A stretch of DNA of 64,000 nucleotides from Actinomadura atramentaria DSM 43919 (GTDB lineage Bacteria > Actinomycetota > Actinomycetes > Streptosporangiales > Streptosporangiaceae), in assembly GCF_000381885.1 (NCBI RefSeq), contig NZ_KB907209.1, forward strand, positions 222,478-286,477. The letters are read 5' to 3'. Positions within the stretch are counted from its first letter, which is position 1, and every line of letters starts with the position of its first letter. The notes beneath the pieces are model-generated. The model ran no database searches. It worked only from the letters and a program-made list of their open reading frames with translations, and was not told the DNA's origin. The translations under genes were made by a program, and so were the position numbers. Shown here one piece after another: positions 33,816 to 47,275 of the stretch.

Positions 33816-34760
33816 GTGGCCCCCCGAGAGCCGAAGATCGAACGGTCCCTCACCCTGCACCTGCGCGGCGACTGGGGAGCGGCGAACCTGCACCGCATCT
33901 GCGGCTGGATCGCCCAGGAACTCGCGGACCGCTGCGGGCCCCACACCCGCATCGCGACGTGGAACAGCCGCGGCATGGCCGACGCCGTCCACGCCGTCGG
34001 CCGGGGCGAGGTCGACATCGCGATGACGACCCCCGCCGCGTTCGCGACCGCCGCCCTCGACGGGCGCGGCATCTACGCCGACGAGCACTACCCGGAGCTG
34101 CGCGCGCTCGGCGTCCTCCCGCAGCGCGACCGGCTCGTCGTCGCGGTCCGCCGCTCGTTCGGCGTGTCCACCTTCGCCGAGCTGCGCGCCGCCAAGCCCG
34201 CGCTGCGCGTCGCGACGTCGGTCAACGACGGCGGGAACCACGTCGGCCTGGCCGCGCACGCCGTCCTCGACCGCGCGGGCGCGGACATCGTCGGCTGGGG
34301 CGGGGAGTTCCTGTCCGACGAGCGGCCGTTCGAGTCGTTCGACCACGTGCTGGAGGGCCGCGCGGACGCGATCGTCCACGAGGCCGTCATGCTCCCGGCC
34401 TGGCAGCAGTTCGGCGCGGACATGAACTTCCTGGAGGTCGAGCCGGACGTCTTGGACTCGCTGTGGGCCGACTTCGCGTGGCCCGCGTCCGACGTCGCGG
34501 AGGGCTTCTTCCCCGGCGCGCCCGCGTTCCGGACGCTGGACTTCTCCGACTTCCTCGTCCTGACCCGCTCGGACCTGCCCGAGGACGTCGCGTACGCCGT
34601 CGCGTGGGTGCTCGGCGAGACCCGCGAGGTCATCGAGCGGCAGTACCGGCACATCCCGCCGGAGCGCAGCCCCGTCACGTATCCGCTGGACCCGGTCGCG
34701 ATCGGCCGCACGCCGGTCCCGCTGCACCCGGGGGCCGCCGCCTACTTCGACCAGCTCTGA
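33816..34760 (+). CDS. TAXI/NMT1-like solute-binding protein without signal peptide
   Basis: 314 residues with the TAXI-type periplasmic-binding fold: LHLRGDWGAANLHRICGWIA at the start, MADAVHAVGRGEVDIAMTTPA in the middle and the family ending RTPVPLHPGAAAYFDQL. Unlike transport components it has no signal peptide or lipobox and no TRAP permease gene nearby, so it is probably cytoplasmic. It might bind a pathway intermediate or act as an unusual enzyme or sensor. AGGAGG lies six bases before the GTG at 33816 (three before an in-frame GTG at 33813). First gene of a three-gene operon. Confidence 0.8.
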   Translation: MAPREPKIERSLTLHLRGDWGAANLHRICGWIAQELADRCGPHTRIATWNSRGMADAVHAVGRGEVDIAMTTPAAFATAALDGRGIYADEHYPELRALGVLPQRDRLVVAVRRSFGVSTFAELRAAKPALRVATSVNDGGNHVGLAAHAVLDRAGADIVGWGGEFLSDERPFESFDHVLEGRADAIVHEAVMLPAWQQFGADMNFLEVEPDVLDSLWADFAWPASDVAEGFFPGAPAFRTLDFSDFLVLTRSDLPEDVAYAVAWVLGETREVIERQYRHIPPERSPVTYPLDPVAIGRTPVPLHPGAAAYFDQL

Positions 34761-34777
34761 CCCGAGGAGACCACGCA

Positions 34778-35770
34778 ATGGGGACCGTCTGGGAAGACCT
34801 CGTCGTCACCGCCGAGGACGCCGGGTCGCCGCGCCGGATCGAGCGCGACGAGGACGCGCTGCTCGCGCCGCCGCACCCCGGCCCGATGAAGCTGTGGCGC
34901 GACCACGCGCCGCTGACCGTCGTCCACTTCCCGCAGGAGTACCGGGCGCAGCCGTTCGCGCCGCCGCGCGGCGTCTACGAGAGCGGCGCGCTGCGCGTCG
35001 AGTGGCAGACGATGGACAACCGGCAGCCCTTCTACCACCGCAACTGCGACGTGGACGAGATCGGCTTCCAGATCGCGGGCGAGCGCACCCTGATGACCGA
35101 GTGGGGCGTGCTGGAGCACAGCCCCGGCGACTTCGTGCGGCTGCCGCGCGGGCTCGCGCACGACAACTACGGGCGCAAGGACAGCCACCTGCTCTTCTAC
35201 ACGCCCGCGTCCGTCGCCGAGGAGCGGGAGCCCGAGCGGACGTCCGCGCCGGTCATGCCGCCGTTCCCCGGCTGGGAGGCGGGCGCGGTGAACGAGGCCG
35301 TGACGTCCTGCCTGGGCGCGGGCGGCCACGACACCGCCGTCTTCCCCATCGACGAGCGCGCGGTGCTCGACCAGGTCCACCGCGAGAAGGACCGGCTGCA
35401 CGTCCTGCGCCCCGCCGACGGGTACGGCACCACCCCGCTGTACCGGTCGCCCGGGTTCCGCCTCGCCGTCGTCCGGCTCGCCGCGACCGACCCCGCCGAG
35501 CGGGCCGTCTACCGGCGCAACCTGGACACCGACGAGGTCCAGTACCAGGTCTCCGGGACGCGGACGCTCATCACCCAGCGCGGCGTCGCGGACCTCGGCC
35601 CCGGCGACTTCGTCCGTATTCCGCTCGGCGTCGCGTACACCTCGGTCGCCTCCGGCGACACCGAGCACATCCGCGTCCTGTCCTCCACCGAACTGCCGCA
35701 GGTCGCCGAGACCGCCCGGCACGCCGACCCCGCAACCCCCGACCGCGTCGCCGCCGCGCGCCGTGCCTGA
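34778..35770 (+). CDS. Bicupin, homogentisate-dioxygenase-like
   Basis: 330 residues with two cupin domains. The first has YHRNCDVDEIGFQI and LEHSPGDFVRLPRGLAHDNYG; the second has YRRNLDTDEVQYQVSG and LGPGDFVRIPLGVAYTSV. The arrangement resembles homogentisate 1,2-dioxygenase-like proteins. The metal ligands differ between domains: only the first retains a His in both cupin motifs (YHRN, LAHDN), so a single catalytic metal in domain 1 is likely. It probably opens or oxidises an aromatic or enediol compound. It lies 17 bases after the TAXI-like gene with GAGGAGA as ribosome site. Confidence 0.8.
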   Translation: MGTVWEDLVVTAEDAGSPRRIERDEDALLAPPHPGPMKLWRDHAPLTVVHFPQEYRAQPFAPPRGVYESGALRVEWQTMDNRQPFYHRNCDVDEIGFQIAGERTLMTEWGVLEHSPGDFVRLPRGLAHDNYGRKDSHLLFYTPASVAEEREPERTSAPVMPPFPGWEAGAVNEAVTSCLGAGGHDTAVFPIDERAVLDQVHREKDRLHVLRPADGYGTTPLYRSPGFRLAVVRLAATDPAERAVYRRNLDTDEVQYQVSGTRTLITQRGVADLGPGDFVRIPLGVAYTSVASGDTEHIRVLSSTELPQVAETARHADPATPDRVAAARRA

Positions 35771-35783
35771 GGAGAACGAGCCG

Positions 35784-36881
35784 TTGAACGAGATGCTGGC
35801 GGTGCGCGCGCACCGCGACTCCCTCGACCTGCACGTCGAGCGGATCGCCGTGCCCGAGCCGGGGCCGCAGGACGTGCTGGTCCGCGTCGCGTCGGCCGGA
35901 CTCGCGCCCGGGATGATGCGGCTGCTGGAGATGGGCGCGTTCGGGCACCTGCCGACGACGCTCGGCCACGAGGCCGCCGGGACGGTCGCGGCGGTCGGTG
36001 ACCAGGTCACCGGGTTCGAGGTCGGCGCGCGCGTGCGCGTCCACCCCAACCTCACCTGCCGGTCGTGCGAGTACTGCCGCACCGACCGGGAGATGATGTG
36101 CGCGCAGCAGGCGATGATGGGGCACGCCGCGTTCGCGCGGGTGCCGATGCCGCTGTACGACGAGTACCACGACGGCGGGCTCGCGGAGTACGTCCGCGCG
36201 CCGCAGTGGCTGGTGGACCCGCTGCCGGACCGGGTCAACTTCGACGTCGGCGCGAAGATCCACGACCTCGCGGACGCCGTCCGCGCGCTCAAGCTCGCGG
36301 ACCTGGCGCCCGGCGCGACGATCGTCGTGAACGCGGCGACCGGCATGATGGGCACCGCGACGGTGAAGCTCGCGCCGTTCTTCGGCGTCGGGCGGCTGAT
36401 CCTGGTCGGCCGGTCCGCCGCGCGGCTCGCGGACGTCGCCGCGATCAGCGCGCTGCCCGCCGAGACGGTCGCGACGGAGGACCTGCCGGACGACTGGGAG
36501 ACCACCGGCGGCCTCACCCGGCGCATCCTCGAACTGGTGCCCGGCGGCGTCCACGCGGTGCTGGACTACGTGCCGACCGGCGTGATGCTGACGCAGGCGA
36601 TGTCCGCGATGCGCACCGGCGGGTCGCTCGTCCACATGGGCGCGAACCGGACGCCGTTCGGGGTGCTGCCCGGCGACATGATGGTCCGCTGCTGGAAGTT
36701 CGTCGGCACGCGCGCCTGCACGCGCACCGACGCGCTGGAGGTGCTGTCGCTGCTCGGCTCGGGCGCGCTCAACGTGGACGACCTGGTCACGCACCGGTTC
36801 GCGCTGACCGACGTCCGCGAGGCCCTCACGGCGATGCAGACGCGCAGCGAACCGATGTGGATGACGGTGCTCCACCCCTGA
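35784..36881 (+). CDS. Zinc-binding alcohol dehydrogenase (MDR family)
   Basis: About 365 residues. LGHEAAGTVAAVGDQVTGFEVGARV is the GroES-like core, and LTCRSCEYCRTDREMMC supplies the structural-zinc cysteines. The nucleotide-binding region is IVVNAATGMMGTATVKLAPFFG. The usual catalytic-zinc Cys near residue 40 is replaced (GLAPGMMRLL), so the active site is unusual. GGAG at 35771-35774 points to the TTG at 35784 or the ATG at 35793; a GTG at 35763 overlaps the bicupin stop. Third gene of the TAXI-like/bicupin operon. Confidence 0.82.
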   Translation: MNEMLAVRAHRDSLDLHVERIAVPEPGPQDVLVRVASAGLAPGMMRLLEMGAFGHLPTTLGHEAAGTVAAVGDQVTGFEVGARVRVHPNLTCRSCEYCRTDREMMCAQQAMMGHAAFARVPMPLYDEYHDGGLAEYVRAPQWLVDPLPDRVNFDVGAKIHDLADAVRALKLADLAPGATIVVNAATGMMGTATVKLAPFFGVGRLILVGRSAARLADVAAISALPAETVATEDLPDDWETTGGLTRRILELVPGGVHAVLDYVPTGVMLTQAMSAMRTGGSLVHMGANRTPFGVLPGDMMVRCWKFVGTRACTRTDALEVLSLLGSGALNVDDLVTHRFALTDVREALTAMQTRSEPMWMTVLHP

Positions 36882-36893
36882 TCAGCCGCTGAC

Positions 36894-37613
36894 TCAGCAG
36901 GGGCTCCCGTTCAGGGTGCAGGCGGAGGGCGGGCCGGGCCGGCCCTCCGCCTGGAAGCCGAGCGTCACCGCGTCGCCGGGGGCGAGGCCGCCGCCGGAGC
37001 CGGTGAGGCGGCCGCCCGCGTAGTCGGTGCCGACGCCGCCGAGCGACGCCCAGCCCGTCGTGATGCGCGTGCCGGGGAAGACGACGGTGAGCCGCCAGGA
37101 CGGGACGGTCTCGTCGCCCCGGTTGACGACGGTGACCTGCCCGATGAAGCCCGAGTCCCAGCGCCGCCCGATCGCGTAGGTCGCGGCGAGCGCGCCGCCG
37201 GGCCGCTCGGGGCGGCCGTGGCGGTCGCCGGGCCGGGGGCGGTCGGTGCGGTCGGGGCGGTCGGTGCGCCGGGCGGAAGGTGTAGGGCCCGGCGTCCGGC
37301 TCGCGCTCGCGGAGGGCGTGGCGGACGGGCTGCGCGGCGGCACGCTGTCGGCGACGGTCGGCTCGGCGGACGGGACGGCGACCGGTTCGAGGACGCAGCC
37401 GTCCGCGCAGTCGCCCCCGCCGCCCGCCGCCGCCTCGTCGCCGCCGCCGAACAGCGCGTGCAGCCCGCCGACCGTCAGGCCGAACGCGGCGACCCCCGCG
37501 ATGGTCGAGAGCAGCACGACCCGGCCGCGGCGGGGACCGTCGTCGGGGCGGCGGCGGCGTCCGGGCCGCCGCCGCCCGCCGCCGCGCCGTCCGCGTTCGG
37601 CGACTTCTTCCAC
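36894..37613 (-). CDS. Membrane-anchored protein with family 2 cellulose-binding module
   Basis: 239 residues. A basic N-terminus is followed by one membrane helix (VVLLSTIAGVAAFGLTVGGLHALF), a Pro/Ser/Thr/Arg-rich linker of about 70 residues and a C-terminal domain of about 95 residues. That domain shows CBM2 features: YAIGRRWDSGFIGQVTVVNRG, a conserved Trp in VPSWRLTVVFPG, ACTLNG near the end and a terminal Cys. No catalytic domain is attached. It could tether the cell to polysaccharide or display a binding surface. The GTG start has a weak GGGGAC ribosome site. Confidence 0.82.
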   Translation of the reverse strand: MEEVAERGRRGGGRRRPGRRRRPDDGPRRGRVVLLSTIAGVAAFGLTVGGLHALFGGGDEAAAGGGGDCADGCVLEPVAVPSAEPTVADSVPPRSPSATPSASASRTPGPTPSARRTDRPDRTDRPRPGDRHGRPERPGGALAATYAIGRRWDSGFIGQVTVVNRGDETVPSWRLTVVFPGTRITTGWASLGGVGTDYAGGRLTGSGGGLAPGDAVTLGFQAEGRPGPPSACTLNGSPC

Positions 37614-37697
37614 GTGCGTCCCCCTGCTACCGCCGCGCCCCGCATGTCACGAAAGTGACGAAAATCTAGCAGGCCAGCGGCGGATCGCGAGGGATTT

Positions 37698-39122
<1,425 letters not shown>

Positions 39123-39210
39123 GCGCGGTCCGCCCTTGGAGAAGAGGTCGTTCCCCTCCAGGTTTTCCGGCGGACGCGCGGTGATCAAGCGCGGTTCGGT
39201 CTCGACTTCG

Positions 39211-40605
39211 TCAGGGCTTCGGCGGTTTCGCGGCGGTGAAGAGCCAGGCGTCGAACAGGCCGTCCAGGTCGGTGCCGGAGACGCGCTCGGCGAAGGCGAT
39301 GAAGTCCTCGCTGGTGGCGTTGCGGTGCGCGAAGCGGGCGGGCCACTCGCGCAGGATGCGGAAGAACACCGCGTCGCCGACCTTCCTGCGCAGCGCGTGG
39401 AGCGTCATCGCGCCCCGGTCGTAGATCGCGAACTCGTCGAACATGCCCGCCTTGCCGGGCTCACCGGTCTTGATCTTCCACGCCGGGCTCGACGCGGGCT
39501 TGGCGTACAGCTTCGCGAAGCGGTCGTCGGACGTCTGCTTGCCGTGCTTCTCGCGCCACAGCCACTCCGCGTACGTCGCGAAGCCCTCGTTCAGCCAGAT
39601 GTCCTTCCACCGCGCCACCGAGACGCTGTCGCCGAACCACTGGTGCGCCAGCTCGTGGACGAGCAGGATGTCGTTCGCCGGGTTCGGGTAGACGGGCCGG
39701 TTCTGGGTCTCCAACGCGTATCCGACGCCCACGTTGTCCACGACCCCGCCCGTCGAGTCGAACGGGAACCGGCCGAACAGCTTCGTCTCCCAGTCGGTGA
39801 CGGCGGCCGTGTCGCGCTGGAAGTCGGCGGCCTTCACGCGCAGCGCCGGGTCGGCGGCCGTGATCGTCCGGACGCCGCCCGGCGAGCGCCCGTCGCGGAC
39901 GTCGAACTTCCCGATCGCGACCAGCGCCAGGTAGGGGGCCATCGGCTGCGCCGTCCGCCACCGGTACGTCGTCGCCGCGCGGCGCTCGGCCGTCCCGACG
40001 GGCTCGCCGTTGGCGACGACGCGCAGGCCCTTCGGCACCGTGATCGCGTAGGAGAACCGCGCCTTGTCGGACGGGTGGTCGCTCACCGGGAACCACGTCG
40101 AGGACCCGGTCGGCTCGGACAGCGTCACCGCGCCGTCCTTCGTCGGAATCCAGCCCGTCTTGCCGAGTTCGGGGTCCTTGTCCGTCGCGGGCGCGCCCGT
40201 GTAGGCGACGGCGACCGTGAACCGCCGCCCCTTCGGCAGGCCGCGCGCGGGCGTGACGACGAGTTCGCCGCCGTCGCGGCGGAACGCGGCCTTCGCCCCG
40301 TCCACCGTCACCGACCGGACGGTGTTGCCCGTGAAGTCCAGGTCGAACCGCGACAGGTTCTGCGTCGCCGTCGCCGTCACGCGGGTCGTCGCGGCGATCC
40401 GGCGGCCCTTCGGCGTGTACGTCAGCGCGATGTCGTACGCGGCGACGTCGAACCCGCCGTTGCCCGCCTTCGGGAAGTACGGGTCGCCCGCGCCGGGCGC
40501 GCCCGGCGTGAACCCCGGTAACCCCGGGGACGCGCCGGACGGGGCGAGCGAGAGGGGCAGGAGCGCCGCCGCGACGGCGGCGGCGAGCGCGGAGTGCATC
40601 ACCAC
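39211..40605 (-). CDS. Secreted M1-family metallopeptidase (copy 2 of 3)
   Basis: 464 residues from the GTG at 40605, or 462 from the ATG at 40599. A signal peptide runs to about residue 25. The mature start FTPGAPGAGDPYFPKAGNGGFDV is nearly the same as copy 1. The zinc site is HELAHQWFGDSV with WLNEGFATYAEW. It lacks the C-terminal HEAT-like domain of large M1 enzymes, as do its neighbours. It lies 88 bases upstream of copy 1, read in the same direction. Confidence 0.9.
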   Translation of the reverse strand: MVMHSALAAAVAAALLPLSLAPSGASPGLPGFTPGAPGAGDPYFPKAGNGGFDVAAYDIALTYTPKGRRIAATTRVTATATQNLSRFDLDFTGNTVRSVTVDGAKAAFRRDGGELVVTPARGLPKGRRFTVAVAYTGAPATDKDPELGKTGWIPTKDGAVTLSEPTGSSTWFPVSDHPSDKARFSYAITVPKGLRVVANGEPVGTAERRAATTYRWRTAQPMAPYLALVAIGKFDVRDGRSPGGVRTITAADPALRVKAADFQRDTAAVTDWETKLFGRFPFDSTGGVVDNVGVGYALETQNRPVYPNPANDILLVHELAHQWFGDSVSVARWKDIWLNEGFATYAEWLWREKHGKQTSDDRFAKLYAKPASSPAWKIKTGEPGKAGMFDEFAIYDRGAMTLHALRRKVGDAVFFRILREWPARFAHRNATSEDFIAFAERVSGTDLDGLFDAWLFTAAKPPKP

Positions 40606-40726
40606 GGGTTGCGGGCCTTTCCGTAGACCGCGCCCGGCTTGTCCGGAGCGCGGTCAACAGCGTGGCCACGCGGCTACCGGCCTGTCCCCGGCATCGGACG
40701 GTCTTTCCCGTTCCCTTGCCCGCCGA

Positions 40727-42259
<1,533 letters not shown>

Positions 42260-42322
42260 GGGCCAAGCCTGCCCGGTACCCGACAGGCGCGGCAACTCGG
42301 GTGAACTACCGACGAACCGCCG

Positions 42323-42919
42323 CTAGTAGCCGCGGCCGTGGTGTCCCGTGCCGACGAAGATCAGCGACACGATCCAGTAGATGATCCAGCCGACGAGCGC
42401 GACGTAGCCGAGGATCAGCCCGGTCAGCGCCATGCCGCGCCCGCGCTGGCCCGTCGCGGCGATCTGCCGCAGCGACATGTGGCCGATGATCACGGCGGCC
42501 AGCGAGATGACACCGCAGGTGAACAGGCCGACGATGCCCGCGATGAGGCTCCAGATCGACAGCGTGTTCGTCCCGCCGCCCGGCCCGGAGCCGTACGGCG
42601 GCTGCTGGCCGTAGTACGGGTTGCCGTAGGGCGGCTGCTGCTCGCCGTACGCGCCGTACTGCGGCGGTTGCTGCTGCTCGCCGCCGTAGCCGCCCTGGTT
42701 CCAGCCGCCCTGACCGGGATCGGCCTGGCCCTGGCCCTGCTGCTGCCCCTGCTGGCCCTGCTGCCAGCCGCCGTACGGGTCGCGCCCGTACGGCGGCTCG
42801 CCGCCGGGCTTGGCCTGCGACGGCGGCAGCGGCTGCGGCGGCGGCTCCCCGCCCCCCTGCTCGCCGGGCCTCTGGCCGCCGGGTTCGCGGTCTCCGGAAT
42901 CGTGCGGAGGTTGCGTCAT
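42323..42919 (-). CDS. DUF4190 membrane protein with Gln/Gly/Pro/Tyr-rich N-terminus
   Basis: 198 residues. The first 115 are low-complexity, rich in Gln, Gly, Pro and Tyr, with repeated QQPPYG-like units. Two membrane helices follow (LSIWSLIAGIVGLFTCGVISLAAVIIGHMSLRQI and GLILGYVALVGWIIYWIVSLIF), the DUF4190 arrangement. The SLRQIAATGQRGRGMAL loop is the family signature. Function unknown; such proteins often have disordered cytoplasmic tails. Confidence 0.83.
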   Translation of the reverse strand: MTQPPHDSGDREPGGQRPGEQGGGEPPPQPLPPSQAKPGGEPPYGRDPYGGWQQGQQGQQQGQGQADPGQGGWNQGGYGGEQQQPPQYGAYGEQQPPYGNPYYGQQPPYGSGPGGGTNTLSIWSLIAGIVGLFTCGVISLAAVIIGHMSLRQIAATGQRGRGMALTGLILGYVALVGWIIYWIVSLIFVGTGHHGRGY

Positions 42920-43000
42920 GTCGCTAGAAGTCCCCCGCCGCGAATGCCCGGTGGCACCCGTTTAACAGGACTTTCGCCCCTGCTGGGGCAAAGGTTGCCC

Positions 43001-44151
<1,151 letters not shown>

Positions 44152-44210
44152 TCTGACCAGTGAAACGGCCGAAGCGCCGGACGTTCTGCACAGGATGAGC
44201 GAGGAGCAGC

Positions 44211-44687
44211 ATGACCGCCCCCATCGACGCCCTCGACGCCCGGATCGTCGAGCTGTTCGCCGCCGAGCCCCGCGTCGGGGTGCTGGAGGCGTCCCGGCGG
44301 CTCGGCGTCGCGCGCGGCACCGTCCAGGCCCGGCTCGACCGGCTCGCGCGGACCGGCGTCGTCCGCGGCTACGGCCCGGAGATCGACCCGGCCGCGCTCG
44401 GCTACGCCGTCACCGCGTTCGTGACGCTCCAGCTCGCGCAGGGCGGCGGCCACGATCCCGTCGCGGCGCGGCTCGCGGCCGTCCCCGAGGTCATCGAGGC
44501 GCACACGATCACCGGGTCCGCCGACATGCTGTGCCGCGTCGTCGCGCGCAGCAACCGCGACCTGCAGCGCGTCATCGACATGATCGTGGACGTGCGGGGC
44601 GTCGAGCGGGCGTCCACCGTCATCTCGCTGGCCGACCAGATCCGGCACCGCACGCTCCCGCTCGTCCGCGCCGCCGCGCGCGGCTGA
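44211..44687 (+). CDS. Lrp/AsnC-family transcriptional regulator
   Basis: 158 residues. The N-terminal winged HTH is ALDARIVELFAAEPRVGVLEASRRLGVARGTVQARLDRL. The C-terminal RAM/ACT-like domain contains VPEVIEAHTITGSADMLCRVVA. The divergent position next to hppD suggests it controls tyrosine catabolism in response to an amino acid or aromatic keto acid. Ribosome site GAGGAG is six bases before the ATG. It is followed by a terminator shared with greA. Confidence 0.92.
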   Translation: MTAPIDALDARIVELFAAEPRVGVLEASRRLGVARGTVQARLDRLARTGVVRGYGPEIDPAALGYAVTAFVTLQLAQGGGHDPVAARLAAVPEVIEAHTITGSADMLCRVVARSNRDLQRVIDMIVDVRGVERASTVISLADQIRHRTLPLVRAAARG

Positions 44688-44693
44688 GACGAC

Positions 44694-44729
44694 GCAGGGC
44701 CCGCCGTCCCGGGGGACGGCGGGCCCTGC
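44694..44729. terminator. Bidirectional terminator, 16-bp stem
   Basis: A perfect 16-bp stem (44694-44709 with 44714-44729) and CGGG loop lie between the convergent Lrp and greA genes. Confidence 0.9.
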
Positions 44730-44749
44730 GCGAGCCGCGGGGGCGGCGG

Positions 44750-45247
44750 TCAGCCGCCGACGTACGGGGTCGCGTCGATGATCTCGACGGTCATGCTGCG
44801 GCCGTTCGGCAGCGAGTAGGTGGCCTTGTCGCCGACCTTCTTGCCGTTGATGGCCGCGCCGAGCGGGGACTTGGGGGAGTAGACGTCGATCGGCCCGCTC
44901 TCCTCGCGCGACGCGAGCAGGAACGTGACCTCCTCGTCGTCGCCCTCGAACGCGACGGTGACCGTCATGCCCGGCCCGACCACGCCCTCGGCGCGCGGGG
45001 CCTCGCCGATCTTGGCGTTCTCGAGGATGCCCTGGAGCTGGAGGATGCGGCCCTCGATCTTGCCCTGCTCCTCCTTCGCCGCGTGGTAGCCGCCGTTCTC
45101 GCGGAGGTCGCCCTCTTCCCGAGCGGCCTCGATCTTCTTGGCGATCTCGGTACGGCCCGGGCCCGACAGGTGGTCCAGCTCGGCCTTGAGCCGGTCGTAC
45201 GCCTCCTGGGTCAGCCAGGTGACGTTGTCAGCACGGGTCTCGGTCAC
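44750..45247 (-). CDS. greA: Transcription elongation factor GreA
   Basis: 165 residues. The N-terminal coiled coil begins WLTQEAYDRLKAELDHLSG and has the tip with acidic residues AREEGDLRENGGYHAAKEEQG that enters the polymerase secondary channel to stimulate RNA cleavage. The C-terminal FKBP-like domain ends KVGDKATYSLPNGRSMTVEII. Next to DUF4307 and mca, as in M. tuberculosis and many actinomycetes. Confidence 0.97.
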   Translation of the reverse strand: MTETRADNVTWLTQEAYDRLKAELDHLSGPGRTEIAKKIEAAREEGDLRENGGYHAAKEEQGKIEGRILQLQGILENAKIGEAPRAEGVVGPGMTVTVAFEGDDEEVTFLLASREESGPIDVYSPKSPLGAAINGKKVGDKATYSLPNGRSMTVEIIDATPYVGG

Positions 45248-45450
45248 GGGTACTCCTCATCACATGGTGCGATCGTCGCGCGCCCCGGGACGGGCGGGTT
45301 CCACAACGACATGAAGTGCGGCCGGGTGAAACCTCAAGCCTATCCGGTGCGTGCGGGTAAAGGTTCCCTGAACAGGTGGCCCGCAATCCGCCAACGGTGA
45401 ACGGCTTCACCTGGCGTTTTCGCGGTCCCGTCCGGGCGGGGCGGTCCCCG

Positions 45451-45897
45451 TCAGGCCGCCGCGCAGTCCCGGACGCGGGCGCCGTTGGCCCTGCGCGGCG
45501 TGGTCAGCGTCTCCACCCCGGCGATCCGCTTGCGGCCCGCCGGGACGACGATCTGCCGCTGCGCGATCACCTCGAAGTTCCCGTCGAACGCGTCCACCGT
45601 GCAGCGGACCCGCTCGCCCTCGGGCTTGCTGACCTCGTACGAGACCTCAACGGTCGAGGCGTCGCGAACATTCCAGGTGGTCGTCTGCGCGGAGATGCCC
45701 GGCGTCTGCCCGACGTGCATGTAGAGGATTCCGAACCCGGCGGCCAGGACGGTGGTGAGCCCGCCGATCACGATCCACCCGAGCGGGCCGAGGCCGCGCC
45801 GGGCCGCCTCGGTGGCGGCGGCGTCGGCGGCGGCGGAGCGGGGCGACGCGTCGCCCGCCGGGTCGCTCGCCGGTCCGGTCGGTGCGCTGAGGGCCAT
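45451..45897 (-). CDS. DUF4307 membrane protein
   Basis: 148 residues. After an Ala/Pro-rich N-terminus there is one membrane helix ([24 protein letters not shown]) and an extracytoplasmic beta-rich domain ([25 protein letters not shown]) with two Cys. This matches DUF4307, always found between greA and mca in actinobacteria. It is divergent from mca. Function unknown. Confidence 0.9.
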   Translation of the reverse strand: MALSAPTGPASDPAGDASPRSAAADAAATEAARRGLGPLGWIVIGGLTTVLAAGFGILYMHVGQTPGISAQTTTWNVRDASTVEVSYEVSKPEGERVRCTVDAFDGNFEVIAQRQIVVPAGRKRIAGVETLTTPRRANGARVRDCAAA

Positions 45898-46034
45898 CGC
45901 GGGGAATCTCTCTGCGGGGTTCGGGCGTTGTCAGGGACAATTCTCGTCGGTCGTGCCGGATGCTCCGAACCGGGGTACCCCTTCGGCGCGTCCGTCCCGT
46001 TCCGCAGCACCCCGCACGAAGAGGGAGTCCCCTG

Positions 46035-46952
46035 GTGACCGAGGCCCTGGACCGAGCCGCCGCCGAGCCGTCCGGCGGGACCGGGCTCCGGCTGATGGCC
46101 GTACACGCGCACCCCGACGACGAGTCCAGCAAGGGCGCGGCCACGATGGCGCGCTACGCGGCCGAGGGCGTGGAGGTCCTCGTCGTCACCTGCACCGGCG
46201 GGGAGCGCGGGTCGATCCTCAACCCGGCGATGGACCGTCCCGAGATCAAGGCCGACATCGGCCGCGTCCGCACCGAGGAGATGGCGCGCGCCCGCGAGAT
46301 CCTCGGCGTCGGGCAGCGCTGGCTGGGCTTCGTCGACTCCGGCTTCCCCGAGGGCGACCCGCCGCCGCCCCTGCCGGACGGGTGCTTCGCGCTGGAGCCG
46401 CTGGAGTCGGCCGCCGAGCCGCTGGTGCGCGCCATGCGCGAGTTCCGTCCGCACGTCGTCCTCACCTACGACGAGAAGGGCGGCTACCCCCACCCCGACC
46501 ACGTCAAGTGCCACGAGGTGTCGGTGGAGGCGTTCGACGCGGCGGGCGACCCCGACCGCTACCCCGGCGCGGGCGAGCCGTGGCAGCCGCTCAAGCTCTA
46601 CTACCACATGACGTTCACGCGCGAGCGGACGCTGGCGCTACACCAGGCGATGCTGGACGAGGGCCTGGAGTCCCCCTACGGCGACTGGATGAAGCGCTTC
46701 GCCGACGCGGCCCCGGCGCCGTGGCCGGTGACGACCCGCGTCCCGTGCGGCGCGTTCTTCGAGGTCCGCGACCGGGCGCTGCTCGCGCACGCCACCCAGA
46801 TCGACCCGAACGGCTTCTGGTTCCAGGTCCCGCTGGACCTCCAGCGCCGGGTCTGGCCGACCGAGGACTACCATTTGGCCAGGTCCCTGGTCGATACCGA
46901 GGTGCCGGAGGACGACCTGTTCGCCGGCGTCCGGGAGAAGGTGTGTCTCTAG
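46035..46952 (+). CDS. mca: Mycothiol S-conjugate amidase
   Basis: 305 residues of the LmbE/PIG-L family. The zinc motif [15 protein letters not shown] with the catalytic Asp and the second site [13 protein letters not shown] are complete. Mca releases mercapturic acids from mycothiol conjugates, detoxifying electrophiles and reactive natural products. The length and the greA-DUF4307-mca order favour Mca over the deacetylase MshB. GTG at 46035 follows GAAGAGGGAG; an upstream in-frame ATG lacks a ribosome site. Confidence 0.95.
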   Translation: MTEALDRAAAEPSGGTGLRLMAVHAHPDDESSKGAATMARYAAEGVEVLVVTCTGGERGSILNPAMDRPEIKADIGRVRTEEMARAREILGVGQRWLGFVDSGFPEGDPPPPLPDGCFALEPLESAAEPLVRAMREFRPHVVLTYDEKGGYPHPDHVKCHEVSVEAFDAAGDPDRYPGAGEPWQPLKLYYHMTFTRERTLALHQAMLDEGLESPYGDWMKRFADAAPAPWPVTTRVPCGAFFEVRDRALLAHATQIDPNGFWFQVPLDLQRRVWPTEDYHLARSLVDTEVPEDDLFAGVREKVCL

Positions 46953-47191
46953 TGCTACCGCTCGCCGCGCTGCCCGCCCACGCCATTCCGCTGAACGACG
47001 ACACGGTCTCCCCGGGCCTGCTCGGCTTCGGGGTCTTCGTCGTGCTGCTCGTCGCGCTCGTGTTCCTGGTGCGGTCGATGAACCGGCACATCGCCAAGAT
47101 CAAGCTGCCGCGCGAGGCCGACCTCAAGCAGCAGGAGTGGGAGGCCCGCGAGGCCGCCCGGGCCGCCGCCGAGGAGAAGTCCGCGAGCTGA
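46952..47191 (+). CDS. Small single-span membrane protein after mca
   Basis: 79 residues (from a GTG that overlaps the mca stop by one base; a GTG nine bases earlier is possible). One membrane helix, LLGFGVFVVLLVALVFLVRSM, is followed by a charged helix KLPREADLKQQEWEAREAARAAAEEK. The M. tuberculosis counterpart position is Rv1083. Probably a small membrane scaffold; function unknown. Confidence 0.8.
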   Translation: MLPLAALPAHAIPLNDDTVSPGLLGFGVFVVLLVALVFLVRSMNRHIAKIKLPREADLKQQEWEAREAARAAAEEKSAS

Positions 47192-47224
47192 ACGGCGGGC
47201 TCGGCCCGCGCGTCGTTTCGCGAT

Positions 47225-47254
47225 CCGCCGTGCGGGGCTCGCCCCGCGCGGCGG
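47225..47254. terminator. Terminator between convergent genes
   Basis: A 13-bp stem with one G-U pair (47225-47237 with 47242-47254) and CTCG loop lie between the small membrane protein and the split-barrel protein. Confidence 0.8.
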
Positions 47255-47275
47255 GCAACGCGGTGGCCGACGCCG

